From assembly GCA_007135385.1 (NCBI GenBank), contig SLIY01000406.1:1-5431 (forward strand): DNA of 5,431 bases, read 5' to 3'. Numbering within the stretch: the stretch's first letter is position 1; each line of letters opens with the position of its first letter. Below the pieces are notes generated by a model. The model made no database searches. It was not told the origin of the DNA and worked only from the letters and a program-made list of their open reading frames with translations. The position numbers and the translations under genes were made by a program. Below are positions 1-5,386 of the stretch, one piece after another. Source of the DNA: Leptolyngbyaceae cyanobacterium CSSed165cm_216 (lineage in GTDB: Bacteria; Cyanobacteriota; Cyanobacteriia; Phormidesmidales; Phormidesmidaceae).

Positions 1-8
1 CCTCCTTT
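1..8 (-). promoter_or_regulatory. Ribosome binding site of a gene lying off the left edge
   Basis: Read on the minus strand, these bases are AAAGGAGG, complementary over all eight bases to the pyrimidine-rich 3' end of cyanobacterial 16S rRNA (CCUCCUUU). A start codon would be expected roughly 5-10 bases further left, outside the window. It implies a leftward gene diverging from the gene at 448. The match is seen directly; the gene itself is inferred and invisible here. Confidence 0.45.
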
Positions 9-87
9 AATTCTAGCCAATCCCTTGTATATCAAACACTTCACCCCTTCCTAACGTTTCTTTCTCTCTCGACTTCTCGTGCTCAGG

Positions 88-118
88 GGCTCTTCCCCAT
101 GTCTAGGTCGGAAGAGCC
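88..118. repeat. 9-bp inverted repeat
   Basis: GGCTCTTCC at 88-96 is perfectly complementary to GGAAGAGCC at 110-118, with a 13-base loop. An alternative tighter hairpin (GGGG 86-89 with CCCC 95-98) uses part of the same left arm, so the two are mutually exclusive. Neither strand has a following T-tract, so it does not look like an intrinsic terminator. It could be an operator or a 5' UTR structure of the presumed leftward transcript. Confidence 0.5.
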
Positions 119-129
119 GAACAAACCAA

Positions 130-167
130 GGATATCGGCCTAAACCAGCACAGCAGTATTGATATCC
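130..167. repeat. 7-bp inverted repeat (GGATATC / GATATCC)
   Basis: GGATATC at 130-136 pairs with GATATCC at 161-167 across 24 bases. The arms contain the palindrome GATATC, so the element is both a direct and an inverted repeat of that hexamer. It could be a pair of protein-binding half sites. Chance occurrence is possible. Confidence 0.3.
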
Positions 168-201
168 GTCAGGAACTTCGTTGCCAATTGTGGCACTACG
201 G

Positions 202-230
202 TTGACGGTAGGGAGTTGCCCTACTATGCT
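202..230 (+). promoter_or_regulatory. Sigma70-type promoter for the leader and the gene at 448
   Basis: A -35 element TTGACG (202-207, five of six consensus bases) is separated by exactly 17 bp from a -10 element TATGCT (225-230, four of six). The predicted transcription start is near A236. The transcript would open almost at once into the hairpin at 242-257. This is the best promoter match upstream of the small gene, and its position gives a leader of about 210 nt. Inferred from sequence only. Confidence 0.45.
208..224. promoter_or_regulatory. Perfect dyad filling the promoter spacer (candidate operator)
   Basis: GTAGGG (208-213) and CCCTAC (219-224) form a perfect 6-bp dyad around AGTTG. 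It occupies the whole 17-bp gap between the proposed -35 and -10 boxes. A dyad in the spacer is typical of sites bound by a dimeric regulator. The 17-bp spacing is normal, unlike the 19-20 bp of classical MerR promoters, so a repressor site fits better than MerR-type untwisting. A smaller hairpin TGCCA-ATTG-TGGCA (182-195) lies just upstream of the -35. Confidence 0.35.
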
Positions 231-351
231 CTTACATTAAGCCGTTCCGCTGAACGGTGACCACACAGGACTCGAAAACTTTGGCGCTGCCTGAAGGTGT
301 TAGCGCACCAACAGACAGCTAACCCCGCAGATCTCCGAAGCAGATTGCGAG

Positions 352-369
352 GCTAGGATCAACCCTAGC
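352..369 (+). promoter_or_regulatory. Antiterminator pairing competing with the terminator stem
   Basis: GCTAGG at 352-357 pairs perfectly with CCTAGC at 364-369 (six-base loop). The same CCTAGC is the core of the terminator's left arm, where it pairs with a second GCTAGG at 397-402. Two identical hexamers thus compete for one complement, the hallmark of transcription attenuation. Because the helix is short it would need stabilising by a ligand, protein or upstream folding. Confidence 0.4.
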
Positions 370-410
370 ACCCAGTTTGCACTTCAAGCGTGGGTCGCTA
401 GGGTTTTCGC
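361..410 (+). terminator. Rho-independent-type terminator inside the leader
   Basis: The left arm 361-374 (AACCCTAGC then ACCCA) pairs with the right arm 391-405 (TGGGT, bulged C396, GCTAGGGTT). That gives 14 bp with one bulge, and the helix can continue inward through 375-379/385-389. TTTT follows the stem at 403-406, then a T-rich stretch (TTCTGTTTT at 412-420). It lies only about 40 bases before the start codon at 448, in the same direction, so it either attenuates that gene or ends a separate small RNA. Confidence 0.55.
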
Positions 411-412
411 GT

Positions 413-443
413 TCTGTTTTCCTCAACCACAAAAGGAAACAGA
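413..443 (+). promoter_or_regulatory. Hairpin sequestering the ribosome binding site of the 448 gene
   Basis: TCTGTTTTCCT (413-423) pairs with AGGAAACAGA (434-443). The helix has 10 bp with T420 bulged and a 10-base loop. The Shine-Dalgarno sequence AAGGAA (433-438), nine bases before the ATG, is almost wholly inside the right arm. The left arm is the T-rich sequence following the terminator stem. This would lower translation unless opened. Pairing is seen directly; the regulatory role is inferred. Confidence 0.45.
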
Positions 444-447
444 GCCG

Positions 448-747
448 ATGTTGCAATACCTTGAATCGGGCGCTGGCGCAGCGTCCAACTTGCCGCCGTC
501 TGCCAACAGTCCACAACCGCCGCGACCCGAACGGGTACGCCATTTACTCTACGGTAGCCTCCCGGCCCTAGACCGCACGATCAAAATCCTCCATGCTCTG
601 GGTTATGCCGACCCCAACGACTGGAGCGATCCCCTGCCAGTGCCCCAGGGCGGGGGTGCCCCTCCAGCAACTAGCACCGGGGTGACTCCACCGAGCGCAG
701 TCGAGGTGTGGATGGTGATTCTCACCAAAACCCTGCTAATGGAGTAG
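448..747 (+). CDS. Conserved-looking small hypothetical protein, 99 residues
   Basis: The ATG at 448 is preceded by AAGGAA with nine-base spacing, and the frame ends at TAG 745-747. The first ~27 residues are Ala/Ser/Pro-rich and look disordered. A compact, probably folded core follows at about 28-62 (RHLLYGS, LDRTIKILHALGYA, DWSDPLP). A Gly/Pro/Thr-rich linker (about 65-85) leads to a hydrophobic tail (VEVWMVILTKTL). The core resembles small cyanobacterial proteins of unknown function with a YGS...LHxLGYA...W pattern, but I cannot name a family with confidence. There is no signal peptide or clear membrane helix. It sits alone behind the structured leader and converges on the oxidoreductase at 885-2432. 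The opposite-strand frame 319-543 is a shadow. Confidence 0.75.
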   Translation: MLQYLESGAGAASNLPPSANSPQPPRPERVRHLLYGSLPALDRTIKILHALGYADPNDWSDPLPVPQGGGAPPATSTGVTPPSAVEVWMVILTKTLLME

Positions 748-761
748 TCTGGAGCCCCACC

Positions 762-826
762 AGATCTCCGGGTTCTGCATGCAACCGGCTAGTTGGGCTA
801 AGACCAGGGCTAGAACCCGGAGATCT
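762..826. terminator. Perfect 15-bp inverted repeat between convergent genes
   Basis: AGATCTCCGGGTTCT at 762-776 is perfectly complementary to AGAACCCGGAGATCT at 812-826, across a 35-base loop. It begins 15 bases after the stop of the small gene and ends 58 bases from the oxidoreductase stop, so it could serve both transcripts. Neither side has a T-tract, so it fits a bidirectional 3'-end stabilising or pausing structure better than a classical intrinsic terminator. The outer arms contain BglII-type AGATCT palindromes. Confidence 0.5.
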
Positions 827-884
827 CGACTCCTCACCACAACCCTACCGTTAGCGAAAGTATTGCTGCGAGGCAAGCTGCTAG

Positions 885-2432
885 TTAGGTGGCCATGGCT
901 AGGGCAGCCGATCGCCGTACCGATCGGCCCGTGATCAACTCCACCACATCCATGCCGTTGTTGATCACCCCAGGCACGCTGGGATACCCTGCACTAGCCC
1001 CCACCAGGAAAAGATTGGGCAATTCGGTTTGGTAGCCCAAACGATTCAGCCCCACCTGTTGAGGCACCAACTTCGCCCCATAGATATTCCCCTGGGGTTG
1101 GCCCAGGTAGTGTTCGCTGGTAGTGGGGGTACCATAGACCTTCATGCGAACGTAGTGATTTACATCCGGAATCAAGTCCTGCACGCTGGTCATAATCGAC
1201 TGGTAGACCTCACGTTTCTTAGCCTTATAGGCTTTGGGGTCTGTTTCCCGCAGTTGCTTGAAAGGTTCATAGGGGCAAACCGTAGCAATTTCCAGCACGT
1301 GGTGCCCCTCAGGCGCCATCCCCGGGGCGGTGGACTTCAGGGTGGGGCAGGACAGAAAAATCCACGGGTGCTCCAGATCCCCCGCCAACTGATTGGCGTA
1401 TTCAGCATTTAAATCCCCGGTGGGGTAGTACCAGATATTCCAGTTGCCGATGCCATAGTCGGCTGGGTTAAAGCGGCTGTCGAGGCCCAGGTAGAGGTTA
1501 AAGGCACTGGCAGAATAGTCATAGCCGGTCAGGCGCTGCCGCTCCCCAGCACTGAGGGCGGCCCCATGCATCAGGTCCACCGTCAACTTGGGATCAAGAT
1601 CGCTAATGTAGGTTTCCCGGGCCACATAGTCAGTGCCGCCAGCGGTCACCCACTGCACCGTGCCGTCCCGCACCTCAATGTGCTCCACCGGGGTCATATA
1701 GCGAACCGTGCCGCCCCCCGCCACAATGGCGTCGACGATGGTGTCTACCAACCCCTTAAAGTGGTGCTTAGGATAGTAGGCCCCTTCTGCGTAGTCCCAC
1801 ACCAGGGCGGTATGGGTAATTAGGGCAATTTCGTTCGGGGGTAGGGCATAGTCGCCGCTTTGCCCGGCCAAAAGCGCTTGCAGCTTGGGTGAAAGCCCCA
1901 CCTGGTCGTAGAGATCTTGCAAGGTCCAGGTGCGCTTTTGAAATAGGTCCAGGTATTTAGGCAGCTTTAGCCAGTCAGTCCACTTCTGGTCATACCAGCG
2001 CACCTCTTGGCTCAACTGACGCATGTCGTTATGCAGGTGTTGGATGGCGTCGCAGTAGCGGTTAATCGGTTCGGCTTCGTCAGGGAAGGTGGCCAAAAGA
2101 CGATCGCGAAACCGATCCCATCCCAGGGGGATAGCAAAGTCTACGTCGGGGGTAATCACCCGATCGATGCAGTTCGGGTCAAGGGAGTTGAAAGAGACCT
2201 CGCGACCAATGTAGTTAAGAAATTGGTCAATGGTCTGCCCTGGGCCACATTGAGAAATGTAGTGGACATCAGCGCAAAATCGGTAGTCCCCATAGTCAAA
2301 CGTATGGCAACAGCCCCCCGGCAGGTAATGCTGTTCTAACACCGCGACCCGATGGCCCTGGCGAGTCAGGCAGGCAGCCGCAGACAGTCCTCCCAGTCCG
2401 GCCCCTAAAATCACATAGTCAAAGAGTTCCAT
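885..2432 (-). CDS. FAD-dependent oxidoreductase, RetSat/CrtH/CrtI-like (carotenoid/retinoid saturase-desaturase superfamily)
   Basis: This 515-residue flavoprotein is of the usual family length. The N-terminal Rossmann dinucleotide fold is clear: GAGLGG at 10-15 (GxGxxG) with acidic E33 ending strand 2. The segment EQHYLPGGCCHTF (33-45) closely resembles that of animal retinol saturase and cyanobacterial carotene isomerase-type enzymes. The C-terminal FAD motif is at 471-502 (LPNLFLVGAS, then VPGVINNG), and HYLGQPQG (441-448) is RetSat-like. The family oxidises, reduces or isomerises C=C bonds in polyenes; the substrate here cannot be told. It is probably membrane-associated peripherally, with no signal peptide. 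The ATG at 2432 has GGAGAGGA eight bases upstream on its strand. It is divergent from the ATP-grasp gene and convergent with the small gene at 448. Alternatives are a CrtO-like ketolase or another COG1233 member. Confidence 0.85.
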   Translation of the reverse strand: MELFDYVILGAGLGGLSAAACLTRQGHRVAVLEQHYLPGGCCHTFDYGDYRFCADVHYISQCGPGQTIDQFLNYIGREVSFNSLDPNCIDRVITPDVDFAIPLGWDRFRDRLLATFPDEAEPINRYCDAIQHLHNDMRQLSQEVRWYDQKWTDWLKLPKYLDLFQKRTWTLQDLYDQVGLSPKLQALLAGQSGDYALPPNEIALITHTALVWDYAEGAYYPKHHFKGLVDTIVDAIVAGGGTVRYMTPVEHIEVRDGTVQWVTAGGTDYVARETYISDLDPKLTVDLMHGAALSAGERQRLTGYDYSASAFNLYLGLDSRFNPADYGIGNWNIWYYPTGDLNAEYANQLAGDLEHPWIFLSCPTLKSTAPGMAPEGHHVLEIATVCPYEPFKQLRETDPKAYKAKKREVYQSIMTSVQDLIPDVNHYVRMKVYGTPTTSEHYLGQPQGNIYGAKLVPQQVGLNRLGYQTELPNLFLVGASAGYPSVPGVINNGMDVVELITGRSVRRSAALAMAT

Positions 2433-2440
2433 AAGTCATT

Positions 2441-2448
2441 TCCTCTCC
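2441..2448 (-). promoter_or_regulatory. Ribosome binding site of the oxidoreductase gene
   Basis: On the minus strand these bases read GGAGAGGA, ending eight bases before the ATG whose first base is 2432. This supports that start, which also puts the Rossmann GxGxxG at the usual distance from the N-terminus. Confidence 0.7.
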
Positions 2449-2459
2449 GTTGAGGATGA

Positions 2460-2486
2460 CGTCTGGTTTGATCATCGCTCCAGACG
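2460..2486. promoter_or_regulatory. 7-bp dyad upstream of the oxidoreductase gene (candidate operator or 5' UTR hairpin)
   Basis: CGTCTGG (2460-2466) pairs with CCAGACG (2480-2486) across 13 bases that include the palindrome TGATCA. It lies 28-54 bases upstream of the oxidoreductase start codon. On the minus strand the sequence beyond it (2490-2550) is AT-rich and could hold the promoter, but no hexamer pair is convincing. Confidence 0.35.
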
Positions 2487-2582
2487 CTACAATCCCTTGC
2501 AAAAAGATAAGAAACGATGACAACATTAACGAAAATAAGTATTTTTTTCTCGGCCTCCAGCTGTTTGGGACCCTGACAGTCC

Positions 2583-2596
2583 GTATCGTAAACTAC
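2583..2596 (+). promoter_or_regulatory. NtcA-type box GTA-N8-TAC upstream of the ATP-grasp gene
   Basis: GTA (2583-2585), eight bases, then TAC (2594-2596) match the core palindrome recognised by NtcA, the cyanobacterial nitrogen-control activator. At class II NtcA promoters the -10 box lies about 22 bases downstream; here TATTGA at 2620-2625 is at about that distance but is a poor TAN3T. A second -10-like hexamer, TATGAT, is at 2641-2646. The six fixed bases could occur by chance in a 280-bp spacer (about 7% by simple count), so this is a candidate only. Confidence 0.35.
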
Positions 2597-2660
2597 AGCT
2601 TTATCCCTACTCGCCCAAGTATTGATTAATACGGTTGCCCTATGATGCTGGGCATTAGCC

Positions 2661-2696
2661 TAGGTCGTTATCTTGCTTCAGGTCGTTATCTTTCTT
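2661..2696 (+). repeat. Imperfect 18-bp tandem duplication just upstream of the ATP-grasp gene
   Basis: Two adjacent 18-bp units (2661-2678 and 2679-2696) agree at 16 of 18 positions and share the identical core AGGTCGTTATCTT (2662-2674, 2680-2692). The array ends two bases before the ribosome binding site. It may be a recent slippage duplication, or paired binding sites nearly two helical turns apart (18 bp is not an exact multiple of 10.5). It is preceded by a small hairpin, CTGGGC-ATTA-GCCTAG (2648-2663). Confidence 0.6.
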
Positions 2697-2697
2697 T

Positions 2698-2702
2698 GGG
2701 AG
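2698..2702 (+). promoter_or_regulatory. Ribosome binding site supporting the GTG start at 2713
   Basis: GGGAG lies ten bases before GTG 2713. Together with the family-typical N-terminus FDAYDPGDFFDE immediately after it, this favours the GTG over any later ATG. Confidence 0.5.
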
Positions 2703-2712
2703 AACCCTTACT

Positions 2713-4173
<1,461 letters not shown>

Positions 4174-4212
4174 TAACCCCTGGCAGGAAGATGACCACCC
4201 TTGCTGAGGGTT

Positions 4213-4233
4213 TCAGGTATCAGGTGTTAGGTG
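4213..4233 (+). repeat. Heptamer tandem repeat, three units
   Basis: TCAGGTA, TCAGGTG and TTAGGTG follow each other with a strict 7-bp period (consensus TYAGGTR). Such degenerate heptamer arrays are common between cyanobacterial genes (the STRR class). This one lies in the 186-bp gap between the ATP-grasp and alpha-E genes. Frames running through it (from GTG 4231 or ATG 4191) are not genes. Confidence 0.6.
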
Positions 4234-4274
4234 TCGGGCAAACCAAAACCCGGAACCCGAATAACCCACCCCTA

Positions 4275-4290
4275 CCCCTCCCAGGAGGGG
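4275..4290. repeat. Near-perfect palindrome CCCCTCC-CA-GGAGGGG
   Basis: Seven complementary bases on each side of CA. As RNA it would form a 6-bp stem with a CCAG loop. ATTCAG follows, with no T-tract, so it is not a convincing terminator. Similar short G/C palindromes recur in cyanobacterial intergenic DNA; here it may stabilise or process the mRNA between the two genes. Confidence 0.45.
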
Positions 4291-4316
4291 ATTCAGATAC
4301 CCGAAGCCCAAAACCC

Positions 4317-4356
4317 ATCCACCCTTCTACCCGTCCACCCGTCCACCCATTCACGC
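4317..4356 (+). repeat. Octamer tandem repeat ending three bases before the alpha-E start
   Basis: Units ATCCACCC, TTCTACCC, GTCCACCC, GTCCACCC and the degenerate ATTCACGC have a strict 8-bp period (consensus NTCCACCC). The array is almost pure pyrimidine plus A and leaves only TCT before the ATG at 4360, so there is no Shine-Dalgarno sequence there. Confidence 0.65.
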
Positions 4357-4359
4357 TCT

Positions 4360-5307
4360 ATGCTAAGCCGCGTCGCCGACTCCATTTACTGGCTCAACCG
4401 CTATGTCGAGCGGGCCGAAAACGTCGCCCGTTTTGTCGATGTCAACCTTAACCTGTTGCTCGATGCGCCGCCAGGCATGGAGCAACAGTGGAAACCCCTG
4501 GTGATCACCACGGGGGATCAAGATATGTTCAAGCAGCGCTACGGAGAGGCCACCGCCGAGAATATTTTGCGGTTTCTCACCTTCGATCGCGAGTATCCCA
4601 ACTCGATCATTTCTTGTCTGCGGTCAGCCCGGGAAAATGCTCGCTCAGTGCGGGAGGTGATCTCCTCAGAAATGTGGGAGCAGGTAAACACCTTTTATCT
4701 CACGGTGAACGAAGCCGCCAACGTGGGGCTATTGTCTGAGCTGCACAATTTCTTCCCTGAAGTGAAAATGGCCAGCCACCTATTTGCCGGGGTGATGGAT
4801 GCCACCATGTCCCACAACGAGGGCTGGCACTTTGGTCGCCTGGGACGCTTACTAGAGCGGGCCGACAAAACTGCTCGAATTTTGGATGTGAAGTATTACA
4901 TACTGCTGCCGTCGGTCACCGATGTGGGCTCCCCCCTAGATGATCTGCAGTGGATTGCCCTACTGAAGTCAGCCAGTGCCTACGAAATGTATCGCAAGCG
5001 CCAGTACCGCATTACTCCCAAAGGGGTGACCGAGTTCTTAACTCTGAATCGAGAATTCCCCCGCTCCATTCAGTTTTGTTTGCTGGAAGCCGAACAATCC
5101 TTGCATCAAATTTCTGGCACCCCAGCCGGTACCTGGCGCACCGACAGCGATCGCGCCCTCGGTCGCCTGCGTTCTGAACTGGACTTTCTAACCATTGATG
5201 AAATCACCCAGCAGGGGCTGCATGAGTTTCTGGATCGCCTGCAAGTTCGCCTGAATGAGGTGAGTGAGAAGATTTTTGCTGACTTTTTTGCCCTGGAGTC
5301 GGTTTAG
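4360..5307 (+). CDS. Alpha-E domain protein (old DUF403), partner of the ATP-grasp protein
   Basis: This 315-residue, all-helical protein is of usual family length. The start is set by the family N-terminus MLSRVADSIYWLNRY (1-15) followed by VERAENVARF (16-25). An in-frame GTG at 4231 would add 43 low-complexity residues encoded by the repeats and is rejected. The protein is internally duplicated: ERAEN-ARFVDVN (17-29) recurs as ERADK-ARILDVK (166-178), and FLTFDREYPNSI (72-83) recurs as FLTLNREFPRSI (226-237). Conserved Glu/Arg pairs in these helices give the domain its name. The biochemical role is unknown; it is predicted to act with ATP-grasp amidoligases, often beside transglutaminase-fold and Anbu-type peptidase genes. 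It is probably co-transcribed with the ATP-grasp gene and is soluble. No Shine-Dalgarno precedes the ATG. Confidence 0.92.
   Translation: MLSRVADSIYWLNRYVERAENVARFVDVNLNLLLDAPPGMEQQWKPLVITTGDQDMFKQRYGEATAENILRFLTFDREYPNSIISCLRSARENARSVREVISSEMWEQVNTFYLTVNEAANVGLLSELHNFFPEVKMASHLFAGVMDATMSHNEGWHFGRLGRLLERADKTARILDVKYYILLPSVTDVGSPLDDLQWIALLKSASAYEMYRKRQYRITPKGVTEFLTLNREFPRSIQFCLLEAEQSLHQISGTPAGTWRTDSDRALGRLRSELDFLTIDEITQQGLHEFLDRLQVRLNEVSEKIFADFFALESV
5147..5154. repeat. HIP1 octamer GCGATCGC
   Basis: Third perfect copy of the cyanobacterial HIP1 palindrome, inside the alpha-E gene near residues 263-265. Confidence 0.9.
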
Positions 5308-5308
5308 G

Positions 5309-5324
5309 GGAGTGATGGAGTGAT
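5309..5324 (+). repeat. Octamer tandem repeat GGAGTGAT x2
   Basis: Two exact adjacent copies start one base after the alpha-E stop codon, followed by a G-rich tail (5325-5335). It has the same 8-bp period as the array before the gene but is purine-rich on this strand; one upstream unit read on the minus strand (GGGTGGAT) matches it at five of eight positions. Confidence 0.5.
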
Positions 5325-5358
5325 GGGGGAGGTGAGTTTTGGTTTGCAGGTATCGGTT

Positions 5359-5386
5359 CACCTTGCACCGTATACCGTCCACCTTG
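5359..5386 (+). repeat. Heptamer tandem repeat, four units
   Basis: CACCTTG, CACCGTA, TACCGTC and CACCTTG lie in strict 7-bp phase. On the minus strand every unit has the GGTR core, as do the TYAGGTR units at 4213-4233, so this is the same class of heptamer in the opposite orientation. The rest of 5308-5431 shows no gene, no ribosome site and no clear terminator. Confidence 0.55.

Larger units (their letters stand above)
9..201. other. Non-coding spacer between a presumed leftward gene and the 202-447 promoter/leader
   Basis: No reading frame here looks protein-like. The longest open stretch (frame 3 to the TAA at 141-143) is short, rich in Ser/Leu/Pro and lacks a ribosome site. The stretch holds three inverted repeats (88-118, 130-167, 182-195) and a pyrimidine-rich tract around 51-80. 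If a leftward gene starts just outside the window, this is its promoter and 5' UTR. On the minus strand a TATACA hexamer lies at 31-36, but its -35 is poor, so I do not call a promoter. Confidence 0.5.
236..447 (+). ncRNA. Structured leader RNA (possible attenuator, or stand-alone small RNA ending near 410)
   Basis: About 210 nt between the proposed start and the ATG at 448 folds into successive hairpins. P1 is CCGTTC/GAACGG (242-247/252-257, loop CGCT). P2 is GTTAGC/GCTAAC (299-304/318-323), extended by GG/CC after one mismatch. P3 is CGCA+ATCT with AGAT+TGCG (326-329, 331-334 with 342-345, 346-349). The terminator hairpin (361-405) follows, then the RBS hairpin (413-443). This density of local helices in a non-coding stretch suggests a functional RNA. 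I compared it from memory with glutamine and cobalamin riboswitches, tmRNA, RNase P RNA, SRP RNA and the cyanobacterial Yfr RNAs and saw no diagnostic motif of any. It could be a cis-acting leader or a ~175-nt sRNA ending at the terminator. Confidence 0.5.

Noticed and set aside
3..143. Possible end of an upstream plus-strand gene (frame 3 open to 141-143)
   Set aside because: The translation is Ser/Leu/Pro-rich with no recognisable motif and crosses the 88-118 inverted repeat; not enough to call a gene.
262..330. Possible tRNA on the minus strand (a TTCGAGT T-loop-like motif near 270-280)
   Set aside because: The bases flanking the motif do not form a T stem, and no acceptor stem can be drawn around it.
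236..410. 6S RNA, tmRNA, SRP RNA, RNase P RNA, or glutamine/cobalamin riboswitch
   Set aside because: The ends do not pair into a 6S-like rod and none of the diagnostic conserved motifs of the other classes was seen; covariance models were not run.
319..543. Minus-strand open frame of 74 codons
   Set aside because: It overlaps the structured leader and the small gene, has an Arg-rich low-quality composition and no ribosome site, and is a shadow frame.
377..571. Plus-strand open frame of 64 codons overlapping the 448 gene
   Set aside because: It runs through the terminator and RBS hairpins in another frame, and its product has no domain-like pattern.
1029..2339. Several plus-strand open frames antisense to the oxidoreductase (1029-1412, 1566-1823, 2007-2339)
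   Set aside because: They are complement shadows of a full-length gene with clear motifs on the other strand.
2622..2646. Promoter TTGATT (2622-2627) with TATGAT (2641-2646)
   Set aside because: The spacing is only 13 bp, too short for a normal sigma70 promoter; only the -10-like hexamer is kept as a side note.
4191..4451. Plus-strand open frame from ATG 4191, and the in-frame GTG 4231 extension of the alpha-E gene
   Set aside because: Both translate the intergenic tandem repeats into low-complexity Pro/Thr/His-rich sequence, and the alpha-E family begins at the ATG at 4360.
4213..5386. CRISPR array
   Set aside because: The repeats are 7-8 bp contiguous units without spacers, unlike 25-40 bp CRISPR repeats.
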